Positions 11,268-22,273 of a stretch of 64,000 bases of DNA are shown here, piece by piece. The position numbers were made by a program, and so were the translations under genes. Position 1 is the first letter of the stretch. Every line of letters starts with the position of its first letter. Source of the DNA: Fomes fomentarius (lineage: Eukaryota; Basidiomycota; Agaricomycetes; Polyporales; Polyporaceae); contig JABYQN010000018.1 in the NCBI GenBank assembly GCA_022606135.1, forward strand, positions 310,001-374,000, read 5' to 3'. The notes under the pieces are model-generated. The model was not told where the DNA came from. It searched no databases and saw only the letters and a program-made list of their open reading frames with translations.

Positions 11268-11504
11268 ACTTGCTAAGACGTTTTTAGATTTTTTTAGAAT
11301 CTTTAGAAAATTAGAAGTTTCAGAGGTGCTGTGAAAGTTATATGTTGGCCTTTTATTGAACACAATCAGCTGAGTGAATAGGGTTATTGTGGATCCTAGA
11401 GATGACATGTTGTGTGATGTGTAGAGGACAGAAATTGGAAGAAACAAAATGGGAAAATAAGTTGCCAACATCAAGAACTGAACCACTGACCTAATGATGT
11501 CACA
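11268..11504. other. 3' flank of the RNase H-fold-like gene
   Basis: AT-rich tail of the gene, with no feature recognised. At its right end (about 11470-11490, minus strand) GGTTCAGTTCT resembles a Pol III B box. Confidence 0.3.
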
Positions 11505-11576
11505 CCATGTAAGACCAACTCAAGTATGCCAACCACTGCACCACTGTGCCTTGATATAACATTATAGTACAGTCAA
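11505..11576 (-). repeat. Left inverted end with A-box-like motif
   Basis: Read on the minus strand it matches 12458-12529 at about 66 of 72 positions. An A-box-like TGGTGCAGTGG is followed, outside the repeat, by a B-box-like GGTTCAGTTCT near 11475. Confidence 0.6.
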
Positions 11577-11649
11577 TATATGCCCATCTACCTTGGCTGG
11601 ACTTAGGGAATTCTTGTTGATCTGAGTGCAGAGTCACTCACTTGTCAGC

Positions 11650-11900
11650 CATCTGCTACAGTGTAGTGCAGCAATAAGTACTACAAAGCCATAAGTGCTT
11701 TGCTGCAGTACAGTGCAAAGACACTGACCTGTCAACTATTATCTGCTTTGATGTAGTGCAGGTTGAATGGATGCCATCAATTTGCTATAGTTGTGTAGTG
11801 CAGAAATGAGGGCTGTAATCCATCAGCTATTTGCTGTGTAGTGCAGAGACAATGACTTGTCAACAATAGACTGCAGTGTAGTGCAGCAATGGCTCTGTAC
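11650..11900 (+). repeat. Imperfect tandem repeats, core TGTAGTGCAG
   Basis: Four or five irregular copies, some 55-65 bp apart, of a unit containing GCTR-AGTGTAGTGCAG and a CTTGTCAAC-like block. Copies are diverged and spacing varies. Confidence 0.5.
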
Positions 11901-12457
11901 ACTGAAGCAGTCAGACTTACAAAAGATCTCCTAAGTCCAGCAAATGCCAGAGGGTATATATGTTGGCTGCAGTGTGCCTCAGAGCAATCACAATGGCCTA
12001 TGTTGAGCTCTGTGAAGTCTGATATATTGCAGAAATAATACTACCCACCTATGTCGAGCTTTGTGAAGTCTGAGAGACACCAGAGCTCGACACAGCAACT
12101 GTCTATGGTGCAGGAGCATGTGGAAACAAACTGTACAGTACTTCCAAACATAGGAATCCACAAAACAAATGGAAGTGCTCAAAGAAAAATTCATGGAGGG
12201 CGCAGGAGTCAATGCATGGACTGGCACTTTTAACCGAGGTGCGGGGCACCCATTGCGACCCTGTGTAAATATTTGCATAGCCACAAGTCAAATAGGGAAG
12301 GAGGGAAAAATCGGTGAAGATAATGGTGCAGTGAAGGAATTAGGGAATGTGCAGAAGGCTGAATGGAAACAAACCATGGAAGGAGTGGGCAGCGCCCCCT
12401 AGAGTCCAATCTGGGGGCTTGGGTAGGGCACAGGACCCATGAGGTCCAACAATATGG

Positions 12458-12529
12458 TGACTGTACTATAGTGTTATATCAAGGCAAAGTAGTGCAGTGG
12501 TTGACATGCTTGAGTTGGTCTCACATGGT
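12458..12529 (+). repeat. Right inverted end with A-box-like motif
   Basis: Partner of 11505-11576 in the opposite orientation. The A-box-like motif is TAGTGCAGTGG; no B box is seen after it. Confidence 0.6.
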
Positions 12530-12705
12530 TGTTTTGGTCAATGTTTATTGACCGGGGTCTAAGCAACGTGACTCGCAAACCTGCATGCGACATGTTGCGC
12601 ATTGCGTGCCAGACATATGTCCTTTGCGTCCTTTCATCCTTTCATCCCTTGTCTCCTTTGTGTTCTTGTACTATATATCTCTCGCTCGTCTCACGCTCTC
12701 TCTCT

Positions 12706-12793
12706 TCACCTCCTTCCTCACCCGCGTGCTTGAAAGGTCTGTCTGTTAGTATCTTAAGCTCACCTCCTTCCTCACCCGTGTGCTCGAAAGTCC
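12706..12793 (+). promoter_or_regulatory. Directly repeated 34-bp leader motif of the DIRS-like element
   Basis: TCACCTCCTTCCTCACCCG followed by TGCT-GAAAG occurs at 12706 and again at 12760, 54 bp apart. It follows a TATA-like CTATATATC at 12671. The pair sits just upstream of the gag start, so it is likely promoter/leader or part of a split terminal repeat. Confidence 0.45.
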
Positions 12794-12828
12794 GTGACTT
12801 CAAGCGCTCTGCATATCTTCTCTAGGTT

Positions 12829-13850
12829 ATGGCTCCACACCACTGTAAACCACAACCTCCCTGCAGCCCCGAGGGCCGTTTCCTAAAAACTCCCGAACCA
12901 ATCTCCAACTTCAACGATATGGCTCCACCCATGCCACCTACGGAACCGGCGGCCACTATGGGCCAAGATGCCACTCAGACACCCGGCGCCTCCTCTTCCA
13001 CTGCCGCGACTGCCACAGCGCAAGCGTTAGCAGCAGTGTCTAACCAGACCAACTTCACGGCGGACCAGGTTCAGCTACTGCTCCAGTCATTTGCTGCTGT
13101 GCTTGGTAGTCAGAACAATGGCCGGCAGTTACCCACAGCCGCGTTCCCTGCCTTCACGTTCATGCCCCTGTCAGTGCCGCCAGCCGGTGCATCATTACTC
13201 GATCTATTCCCCACGATCGACAGTTCGGTCTTGCTCGAGATCACGAGGCATGAATTCAAGCCTGGCGATCTCTATAAGCTGGATACCAGGCACAACGAGC
13301 ACACCTCACGACAAGTGCTCGAGCTGAGCAGCAGGGTAGTCTTGGTGCGCAATAAAGCACCCCGGGATTACCCCTCATTCAATTCACTTTACATTCCACT
13401 AAGCACGTACTTCAATGTGCTCGCGGGGTTCGCATCCACAGGTGGCGATGCAAATGCACTTTATCACCTGTCTTCGAGCACTGCTGTGTACCTGGCTCGG
13501 CTCGCGCAATTTAGCCAGGACTACCAGTGGAGTGCCACCGTGGCATATCACTTTGGTTTCCACTACACACGGCGCCGCAACATGCTCTGAGGCAACTATT
13601 CAGGCTGGGCAACAATCGACACTGGCCTTCAGGCCGAGCATCTCATCAGGAAGGAGCGCATGTGTGGTCCTGCCTCGGCAAAGGCAAGCACCACATCGAA
13701 GGCGGCATACAATGAAGCAGCTCCGCCATGTCGCAACTTCAACAAGAGCACATGCAAGTCCACTCCCTGCACGTGGGGGTGACCGCACAAGTGCTCTGGC
13801 TGCGGCACGTCAGACCATGGGCAGTCCACTTGTCCTAAGCCGGCAGCTTG
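12829..13850 (+). pseudogene. DIRS-like Gag with Cys-rich motif
   Basis: Starts ATG at 12829 (MAPHHCKPQPPC). A Pro/Ala/Thr-rich N-terminus precedes a conserved-looking region (LLDLFPTIDSSVLLEITRHE, YKLDTRHNEH, AQFSQDYQWSATV). TGA at 13588-13590 interrupts it. The frame then continues to PCRNFNKSTCKSTPCTWG and KCSGCGTSDHGQSTC, Cys/His motifs typical of DIRS Gag that would bind nucleic acid. The structural role is inferred from position. Confidence 0.55.
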
Positions 13851-15428
13851 AAGGCACAGCAGGACAGGCGACGAGCGCACTCCAGTCACCCGTCCGTGCC
13901 CTCATCCATCACTGCCGGTACTCCCGTCGCACTTGCCTTCGCCCCCGGCCCAGCACCTCCTCCCCACCCAAACACGGACCCTCGATGCAACACTTTTGCA
14001 TTACGACAGGGCGACACTACACGAGTGTCGTCTTCACTCAATAAAGAGGCATGGGCACGCTATCTTGCAGACTATCCCAATTGCATGTATGTAGACTTGC
14101 TACTTCACATTATAGACTATGGCGCTGCCATAGGATTTGCCGGGTCTCAGTCTGAGCAAGCTTGCTGGAATCTCTCCACTGCACTCGAACACCCCGAGAC
14201 CATTACCACCGGCCTCACTGCCCTCTGCTTGCAGCAACGTATGCATGGCCCCTTTTCGTCCCCGCTGCTGCCCCAGTTCCGCACCTCCCCGCTCAGAGTC
14301 ATCTCGCACCCGCGCAATCCTGCAAAGCTGCAGGTTATTAACCATCTTTCCTGGCCTGACAGCTCTTCAGTCAATGATGGCATCCCAGATACAGAAGCCA
14401 GCATTGTTTATGAGGCATTCGATTCAGCCATCTCAGAGATTCGGCAGCTTGGTCGAGGCTGCCTCTTAGCCAAGCTTGACCTGAAAGACGCGTTCAGGCA
14501 CATCCCCATCCACCTGGCTGACTGGAACTTGCTGGGCTGCACTTGGGGTGATCAGTTTTATTACAGCATCATATTGGTCTTCGGCGCAAAGTCTGCACCC
14601 TACATTATTAACCTCTTCGCGGAAGGTTTCCACTGGATTATTCAACGTCATATTCCCGCCTCAATACACCATCATCTCGACGATTTCTTGCCAATTTTTC
14701 CTCCGGCGACACCACTCTCCCTGGCAAACACGGCCGTCGACTGGACGACAGCTCTGGGGGAAGAACTTGGGTTCATTATCCAGGAGGCAAAGACAATCTG
14801 GCCCACTCAGGCTCTTGAATTCCTCGGTTTAGAACTTGACACAGAAGCTATGGAGGCACGCATGCCTCCCGACAAGATCCTCTGGCTGGGTAATTTACTA
14901 GCATGTTGGCAACATCAACATGTCTGCCGCCTGCACAATCTTCAAGCGTTGATAGGGTTCCTGCAATTCACCATGCAGGTCATCCCTCATGCTCGCGTGA
15001 TCATCTGGTGGCTGATTGAATTCTCAGCGACATTCTCATCAGACTTTGCGTCCCGCCACATTCCTCGTTACGCACGTGCAGATATCCAGTGGTGGTCTGT
15101 ATTCCATTTGCGGTGGAATGGCGTCCACCTTATTGCACCCTTGCAGCCAACTATTCACATCTACACAGACGCCAGCAGTTCTGAGCACAAAGGGATAGGC
15201 GGGATCTTTGGCAACTTGTGGTATGCCAGTCGCGTCCCCTGGCGCTTCCAAAAGTGTGACATTCAATTCAAAGAGTTGTATGCAGTTGTTCAGGCAATGC
15301 TCTGCTGGGCAAACAGTGGTCTGGTTGCCATGTGGTTTTACATATTGACAACCAGGTCATTGTCAATGCTATCAAAACTGACCAAAACTGTTCTCGCCAT
15401 ACTATGTCTCAACTCCGCATCTTGCTGA
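13848..15428 (+). pseudogene. DIRS-like reverse transcriptase and RNase H
   Basis: RT landmarks are LAKLDLKDAFRHIPIH (first Asp motif), FGAKSAPYIINLFAEG and HHLDDFL, the DIRS form of the Y-x-DD box with the Tyr replaced by His. RNase H starts at IYTDASSSEHKGIGGIFG with the first catalytic Asp and has KELYAVVQAM with the Glu. The next Asp (HIDNQVIVNAI) lies one frame over at about 15335-15370, so a one-base change near 15325 cuts the domain. The C-terminal part continues in that frame to SKENTLADTASRF. Confidence 0.75.
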
Positions 15429-15561
15429 TGCTTGTGGTGTGCCTTCAATTCTCTTTCTCTGCAGAATGGCTCCCATCGAAAGAGAACACCCTTGCTGACA
15501 CTGCCTCCCGTTTTCAGTACTCCCTCCTCTTCCAACTTGCATTGCACCTCTGCCCGAAGCC

Positions 15562-16636
15562 ATGCTCGCAGAACCCCCCGCTGAATGGTATGAAACTAAT
15601 ACTCAATTCTCTCGACAAGTGGCCCGCTACCTCTGGCATGGCCTCGCTTCCAGCACCCGTAAGTCCTACAGTACAGGGCAATGCTCATACCTCAACTTTG
15701 CGCACCTGCACCCAGCATATTGCAACACTGATGGCGGACTCCTCCCAGCTACTCAGCGCAGAATTATGGAGTGGACCGCCTCACTCAGGGCACGGGGGCT
15801 TCAGCCCAAAACCATCAAAGCATATTTGTCAAGCTTGCACTCCCTTCACGTCAACGCTGACCTGCCCTTTACCGTCTGCGAGTCTCCACTCGTGCAACGC
15901 CTCCTGCGTGGGATTAAGTGCTGCCATGGAGAGTGTGACCACAACCCGAAACTCCCCATCACTCTCCCCAAACTCCGTCAGATCTGCAGCGTGCTGGAAG
16001 AATCCAGCGCGCCATATGACAATATCATCTGCCCAGCTGTGACACTCGTGTATGTGGGCTTTCTGTGTTGCGGGGAATTTACGGTGCCCACGCGTGACTT
16101 GGCGTTCAATCTGGCAATTCACCTCGTGCACGGTGCAGTGCACTTCTGACCTGAAATGGAGGACACGACGCACATGTCTATCACGCTGCCTGCATCAAAG
16201 ACCGACCCCTTCCGGAAGGGAGTGACCATTCTAGTCGCTGCAGCTCCTGATTATTCCATGTGTGCGGTATCTGCAATGAGGTGCCTATTTAGGCAAGTGC
16301 CTCCTCTTAGCAATGCTGCACCTCTCTTTCCTGGCATCTCTGGCCTCGCAGGTGCGGCACTCTCGCGCGACGTCTTCATTGCGCACCTTAAGACAATGCT
16401 CCTGGGCCTAGGCTACGACAGCACGAAATATTCCAGCCACAGTTTCCGCCACAGCCGCAGGTTACACCGACCTTGAAGTTCAACAGTTGGGGCGCTGGCA
16501 TAGCCACACTTTCAAACTGTATGTCGATGTTCTATGCGACAGGGTTCTTCATCTCTCTTCTAGACTCCACTGGGCCGATCCTCACACTCAGCCTTACAAG
16601 CCCCCAGCTCTCCCCTTCACTCCTCATATGGCTTGA
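15562..16636 (+). pseudogene. Tyrosine recombinase of the DIRS-like element
   Basis: The N-terminal SAM-like part reads LASSTRKSYSTGQCSYL and LQPKTIKAYLSSLHSLH. The catalytic part has YVGFLCCGEFT, where the family normally has an Arg before CGEF (catalytic Arg I changed to Cys), then SHSFR (H-x-x-R), GRWHS and the nucleophile context FKLYVD. TGA at 16147-16149 (HF-PEME) and a small deletion just after SHSFR break the frame. The protein would cut and rejoin DNA for insertion of circular cDNA; this copy should be inactive. Confidence 0.7.
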
Positions 16637-16649
16637 GCTTGGCCCTCCC

Positions 16650-17157
16650 TGTTACGCCGAGGCTCGTGGGCGTCTAGGAGGTGCGTAGATGCATGAGTCG
16701 AGGAGTCACAATGTTGTCGAGGTTCGAACATTGATTGAGTGTGCCAGTTACTTGGGGAATGTACACCAAAGAGGTGTAGTTGAGTACTGTGTTAGAAGTC
16801 AAGCAGGGATTGAGGGTTTCAATGGGGAGAAAGCCTCGATTGGAAAAGGAGGTCAAACTGAGAAACACCTCAAGTTTGCCTGTGCTATAAGTACATACAT
16901 GAGGTACAAGTCATAACAAGTCAGAACAAGTCAGAGCAAGTCAGCGCTAGTCAACACGAGTCAGCATGAGTCATAGTAAGTACAGGTCTAGGCCTAGTGC
17001 AGTATGACTCCTACTGAGTCATCGAGAAGAGGTAAGCATGATGACGATGTTGGACCACCATGAGAATGGATGTACAGAGGTTGAGCTCGAAGAGAACATG
17101 AGAGGTAAGAGGGAAAAAGAAAGACGCCTGAAGCAGGCGCTGAGCCTGGTTGTAACA
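16650..17157 (-). repeat. Element A left LTR (its 3' LTR)
   Basis: A 508-bp LTR with ends TGTTAC and GTAACA. On the minus strand it carries a TATA-like CTTATAG (16883-16890). About 27 nt further on comes AGTTTGACCT (16850-16859), complementary to the element's priming site. The adjacent polypurine tract, minus strand at 17158-17170, reads ACAGGGGGTAG. Confidence 0.85.
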
Positions 17158-17171
17158 CTACCCCCTGTCTA

Positions 17172-18001
17172 CCCTGGCACTACCCTGTAGCATTCAGACC
17201 TCGGGATCCTGCTGGTTGTAGAGGATGTCCTCCTGGTAGAGGGGAGAGTTCTCCCTGTCTGCGTCATAGTCCTCCTCCCTGGAGTAGTGGTCAAAGATAC
17301 GGATCTCTCCATCAGAGTCCCACCCGTAGCGAGCTCCCTGCATGGCCTCAAAGGTCTTGTATGGTACACGGAAACCTGGGCTCGCAGTGCGTGTGGGGGA
17401 GTAGGAGTATTCTCGTTGTGAACAATGTGGGGTATGACAACTGGATAGGCAAGTTCCACTGTACTGCGATTGCGGCAGGTCTGTCGGGATGATGCCCTAC
17501 TGCTCATAGAGCCAGCGTTTAGAAACACGGTGACCAGGGTGCAGTGCTGTAGCATTCTGGATAGGCATTGCCAAATGGGGATACAGTGTTGCTGCTCAAG
17601 GAACTGGGGCGAAGAAGTTTGCAATGGTAGGTACATCTCCAGGGGCGGTGTTGGCGAGCATGTGGTAGATCTGGGGGTGGAGATGGTCCAGATGGGCCTG
17701 GAGGTAGCCAGAGATCACCTCGAGGGATCCACAGAGGTGGGTGTCTGTCGCCTGGAGATGGTGTTCCGTGATGTTCAGGTTCTCCTTGGCCTGCCGGGTG
17801 GTGCGCAATGCCTCGCGGGTATGGATTATCCCATAGTTGGCATCCCGGGCTGCATCCAGGATGATCGTAAGGAGGTCGTCCCTTGGGAGAGCATTCCGAT
17901 ACTCCTCATAGTGGTCACGAGGGAGTGTGAGGAGGGTGGTAAGCATCTTGCGGGTGTCCTTGATGGTTTGGTTGTGGGGAGCCACCATAGCAGAGATGGG
18001 A
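17172..18001 (-). pseudogene. Element A third downstream ORF, interrupted by two stops
   Basis: Starts MVAPHNQTIKDTRKML at 17988 and runs 130 residues to a TGA at 17596-17598. The same frame stays open past it, meets a TAG near 17505, then continues through a Cys-rich patch (TCLSSCHTPHCSQREY) and an acidic Tyr-rich end (GEIRIFDHYSREEDYDAD, QEDILYNQQDPEV) to a stop at about 17172. The intact ancestor would have been about 270 residues. The first part is helical (RDDLLTIILDAARDANYG). No family recognised. It lies between pol and the polypurine tract, where retroviruses carry env and some plant elements carry extra ORFs. Confidence 0.5.
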
Positions 18002-18004
18002 GTT

Positions 18005-18160
18005 AGATGCTGTCATTGTCAGGTCTGAGGGGATCACGTGCGTCCAGGAGCGACTGAAGAATATCGATGAAGTGAAGAGCAACAATGGTGATGAACACCA
18101 GAATGAGGATGTAGGCGACTGCAAGGGTTATGAGGGTACAGGTGAAGATCATATATCTCC
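18005..18160 (-). CDS. Element A small membrane protein 2 (51 aa)
   Basis: ATG at about 18157 begins MIFTCTLITLAVAYILILVF, a near-perfect membrane span, followed by TIVALHFIDILQSLLD and a polar end RPDNDSI. Its ATG overlaps the TGA of the preceding small ORF (ATGA), suggesting coupled translation or a former single ORF. It ends just before the third downstream ORF. No family recognised. Confidence 0.45.
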
Positions 18161-18325
18161 CCAGCCAGTTGTGGTGGGTCTGTGGGGGTGATCACAAGAG
18201 TGGAGTGTGTGTTCAAGGCGGTGAAGGGTAAACTCTCGGAATAGGTATGTGAGGATGGCAAGAGTGATGGCCAGGAGAGCGAGGAGGTATAGGCAGAGAA
18301 TGATGAGGATGAGGAGCATGCGAGG
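18150..18325 (-). CDS. Element A small membrane protein 1 (about 56 aa)
   Basis: From the ATG at about 18318 the frame reads MLLILIILCLYLLALLAITL then AILTYLF, one strongly hydrophobic span, then a basic/His-rich tail (REFTLHRLEHTLHSCDH) ending WGDI. The frame is also open upstream to the pol terminus. It follows pol directly and overlaps the next small ORF by ATGA. The predicted topology (short N-terminus, one span, 30-residue tail) resembles small viral membrane proteins, but no similarity is claimed. Confidence 0.45.
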
Positions 18326-18348
18326 GTCAGCTGGTTGTGGATGGGTTT

Positions 18349-21300
18349 TCAGAGATGATGGATGCACTTATATGCTGTCAGCAGCTCCTGCGCATTAGTC
18401 AGGTGTGATCCTGGCTCCCAAGAGTTCTCTGATATCGGATATCCTTTCCACTTAACAAGGTAGGTCCAGTGACCTCGATTCTTCTTGTGTCCCACGATGG
18501 CTTCCACTTCGAATTCCTCTTCCCCCTCGATAAGGTCAGGAGGGGGCAGCGTGTAGTTGGGACCATGCGTGTCATTCTCATGGTATGGTGTCAGAAGAGA
18601 GGCGTGGAAAACAGGGTGGATTCGCCACTGAGCAGGAAGGTGTAGTTTGTATGTCAATGGTCCAAGTACTTCCATGATTTCAAATGGGCCCTGCCGCTTC
18701 ATGGCGAGTTTCTTGTGATCCTTCAGGAACCGGAAATTTTCTGCTTCTAGCCAGACCTTCTGACCCTTTTTGAATGGTGTAAATCCCCGGGTGACATGTT
18801 CAGCCATGTGTTGTCTTGCCAGCTCATGTGCTGCCATTGCCTCAAGGTGTACCTTCTCCAGATTGCCAAGATGTTCTTCTACTGCGGGCACAGTTGTCGT
18901 GGGATGTATGGATGGGATTGCTTTGGGGTTGTACCCCATCATAAGGTAGAAGGGGGATGCATTGCGGCCTTGAGCACTTCTCTGATTGTGCATAAATTCA
19001 ATGTCAGGGAGGTAATTGGCCCATGTTTCTGGATGGTTGGTGCAGAATGCACGCAGATAGGCTTCGATTTCCTGATTCATGCGTTCAGTGCCTCCATCGG
19101 TCTGTGGGTGGTATGCTGTGCTCATAGATGATTTGATACCAACTAGACAAGTGAGCTCTTGGAAGACCTTGGCAGAGAATTGAGGACCTCTGTCTGAGAT
19201 GATGCATGATGGAAGTCCAAAGTGTTTGTACAGGTTTTGGTGCATGAGCAGTGTCGTTCCCATTGCATCGATGGTCTTTGTGCATGCGCAAAGAATTACC
19301 CCCTTCGTAGCATCGTGGTCTGCCATGACCATGAGAGAGTTGTAGCCATTGGACGAGGGGAGGTCTGTAATGAAGTCGACTGAGGTTGTCTCGAATGGAT
19401 ATGCATGGGCTTTTGCCAGAATTGGCATCAGTGGTGGCACTGTAGGGTGTGTATTGATCTTGGTCTGTTGACATACTGCGCAACCTTGAATGTAGTTCCG
19501 TACAAAGACAGCCATGCCTGGCCACCAGTATTCTGGACACATAAGTTTGAGGGTCCCAAACTGTCCTGGGTGTCCCATCGGCCGGAGATCATGGTACCGT
19601 TTTACTACTTCTTGGCGCAGATCTTGGTCAGGTGGGATGTAGCACCTATTGCGGAAATACACCAAGCCATCTTGAAATGTCCAGTCTGCCAGTGTTGACT
19701 TCATTGGGAGTGGGGTTCCATTCTTTGCAGCTGCTAGGGCATCTAGGATAACTTGGTCCTGGATATGGACAGCTTTAATTCTATCCTTGAGCACCGTATC
19801 AATGGTGGCAATGAACATATCATCTGGCAGTAGAATGAGGGCACTGTTGTCGTTGTCTTCTAAGTTAAGATGGTGGAGGTGAGACAGTGTGTCTGATTGA
19901 ACCATTCTGGTGCCTGCAACATGTTTCAACTGTAAATTGAATTGTGAGAGCAGTAGGCTCCATTGTGCTTGTCGATGGTTGAGCTTCTGTGCAGTTTGGA
20001 AATACGTCAAGTTCTTGTGGTCAGACAGGACCTCCACTGGATGTGGACTGCCTTGCAAGTAGTGTTGTCATTCGTCCAGTGCACGTACAATGCCTAGTAG
20101 CTCGCGGTCGTAGATCTCATAATTCTGTTCCGCATCATTGAAGGATTTTGACAGGTAAGCGCATGGGTAGAGGTCTCCATTGGTGTCTGCTTGACGAAGG
20201 ACTGCTCCAGTAGCAAACTTGGATGCATCTGATTCGATAGAGAATGGTTTTGCTTTGTCTGGCATAACCAGAACAGGGGAAGATATGAACTTCTGCTTCA
20301 GAGTCTCAAATGCATCCTGTTCTTTGGTTGTCCAACTCCATGGATGATCCTTCTTTGTCAGGTCATGTAAGGGTCGGGTGAGGTTGGAGTAGTTCGAGAT
20401 GAAGCAGTGGTAGAAGTTTGCAAATCCAAGGAATGAGCATACTCCTTTCAGAGAGGTGGGTACTGGCCAATCTTGTATACCTTGGAGTTTAACTGGGTCC
20501 ATGGCGAGTGTGTCCGGTTTGACGATCAATCCCAGGAATTCCACTTCAGTGATGTCGAACAGGCACTTCTCTGGCTTGAGGTACAGATCATTTTCCCGTA
20601 GTCGTTGGAGGACATGACGGGTACGTTCTTGGTGAGTCTTTTGGTCCTTAGAGAACAACAGCATGTCATCCATGTAGATGACCAGCCATCCCTCATCAAT
20701 CATGTCACTGAAGAGATCGTTCATCATAGCTTGGAAGGTGGCTGGAGAGTTGCAGAGTCCAAAGAACATGACTGTGGGTTTGAACAGTCCTCGTTGACAT
20801 TTGAAGGCAGCTTTCCACTGGTCACCATCCTTGATGCAGACATTGTTATATCCAGAATGTAGGTCGAGTTTGGAGAAGATAGTTGCTCCTTTGAGCTTGT
20901 CCACAAGCTCCTGGACCAAAGGGATTGGATATGCGTTTTTCACTGTGCCGTCATTGAGATAACGGTAGTCTTGACATGGACGAAGGGATCCATCCTTCTT
21001 GGAAACAAAGAAGAACAGTGATGCCATTGGGGACTTTGATGGGCGAATGTACCCCTTTCGGAGGTTATCATTGATGAAGTCGTCCAGTAGAGTCTGCTCT
21101 TTTGGGGACAGGGGGTACACCTTGCAGTTTTTTGGAATGAAGTTTGGTTTCAGCTCGATTGCATGATCATAGAGTTGGGATTCTGGGAAGCGTTCTGAAG
21201 CTTTCTTCTCAAAGACATTTTTGTAGTCCTCGTAGCTGCTTGGTGAGGTATACTCCATGAGCAGTGGGCCTTCCTGGGCGTGTTTTTTCTGTGCCAACTT

Positions 21301-22200
21301 CATTGCCGGGTTGATCTTGGCCCATATGCTCACTGGTGGTCCGTATGAGAAGTGTGTTGTGCCATTCCATGGAGCAATTCGACCAATATGGGTTGGGAGA
21401 GGGGTGTTGCTGGAAGTGTGATGCTCGTCTGTGAGGGGTCCATCCTGGATCTCCTCAAATAGCCCAATGACTGGTTTTCCCCGGATGTAGGCAATGAGGA
21501 GATCATCTGATTCGAAGTCTATGGTGTCTCCTTTGCAGTCATTGATTTCTTCCATGTCGCCAGTATCCTGTACCTGTAGTTCTGATTCTGCTATGTGTTC
21601 CATTGCGACCTCTTCCAGGACAAACTGAGAGGTTGTTGCAATGCAGGGAGTAGGGTCTCCTGGGGTTTCGAACACCTCTTCAACTGTTGCTGGGGGTCGC
21701 TGTGAAATGGCAGAGACAGGGATAGGATCTTCAAAAGCAATTCTCCCAGATTGCCAGTTGATCTGAGCATTGGTGCATCGGAGCCAGGGTAATCCCAGGA
21801 TCAAGGTTTCCTTTCCTAGTGATGTGGCTAAGAGGCGGGTGCGATGAGTTGTGCCAGCGACTGATAGGTTTCTCCAAGTGTAATGGGTGATGGCTCCGTG
21901 TTTATTCTGTGTTCCATCCACATTGTACACAGGTATGGGACTGATGAGAGGTGTGAGGGGAATGTTGTGCATGCGAGCAAACTGCTCGTCAATGAACATT
22001 CCTCTGGCTCCAGAATCAATGAGGGCAGGGGTTTTGACGGTTTGGTGATTTGAATACGCATTGATCGATTGGTGACATTTGCTAGTATTACAGGTGAGAC
22101 CGTGAGACTGGGCCACTCTGACATCGAGGCAGGTGACCGTTTCAAACCCTCTGCTTCCGCAATGTTCACCATCACCTCCCTTTCTTCAGGTATGAACTGC
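18349..22200 (-). pseudogene. Element A Pol: protease, RT, RNase H, integrase, chromodomain
   Basis: Minus-strand frame with protease ALIDSGARGMFID, RT motifs ATIFSKLDLHSGYNN and VIYMDDMLLF, and RNase H IESDASKFATGAVLRQ. A TGA at 20068-20070 (ALDE-QHYLQGS, where the family has Trp) stops it. The same frame resumes through the zinc-binding HDLRPMGHPGQF and GCAVCQQTK, the integrase core (SVDFITDLPSSNGYN, SDRGPQFSAKVF, GGTERMNQEIE) and a C-terminal chromodomain (FEVEAIVGHKKN, YLVKWKGYPISENSWEP) that would target insertion to heterochromatin. Apart from the single nonsense codon, pol is nearly complete (about 1250 residues). Confidence 0.85.
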
Positions 22201-22273
22201 GCATATAGTGCACGCATACGTGTGATTGCGGACTCTGGTTCAGCTTGGGTAGGGCTTGCTGGTGTAGAGGTGG

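Larger units (their letters stand above)
11505..12529. mobile_element. 1-kb element with Pol III-like inverted ends
   Basis: The ends 11505-11576 and 12458-12529 are inverted repeats of about 72 bp differing at about six sites. Each contains TGGTGCAGTGG or TAGTGCAGTGG, a good match to a tRNA-type A box, facing outward. The interior holds imperfect repeats built on TGTAGTGCAG (11655-11895) and a pair of GAGCT-TGTGAAGTCTGA motifs near 12006 and 12056. No ORF is convincing. It could be a MITE-like DNA element, or two inverted tRNA-derived SINEs flanking repeats. No target duplication was found at the outer edges. Confidence 0.5.
12829..16636 (+). mobile_element. DIRS/Ngaro-like tyrosine-recombinase retrotransposon, decayed
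   Basis: Consecutive plus-strand frames encode Gag, reverse transcriptase plus RNase H, and a tyrosine recombinase in place of a DDE integrase. That order defines DIRS-type retroelements. No adenine-methyltransferase domain is present, which favours an Ngaro-like lineage. Frames are broken at 13588-13590, about 15325, 16147-16149 and about 16450. The right end is cut by the left LTR of gypsy element A at 16650; split direct or inverted termini were not identified. Such elements insert via circular intermediates and leave no target duplication. Confidence 0.75.

Noticed and set aside
11470..11570. Possible tRNA gene on the minus strand (A and B boxes)
   Set aside because: A and B box matches are present but the acceptor stem does not pair and the second copy lacks a B box.
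17470..18006. 178-codon plus-strand frame
   Set aside because: Antisense of the element A third ORF, which has better composition and lies in the element's coding direction.
17158..18325. Env glycoprotein in element A
   Set aside because: The membrane ORFs are only about 50 residues with no signal peptide, glycosylation-rich ectodomain or cleavage site.
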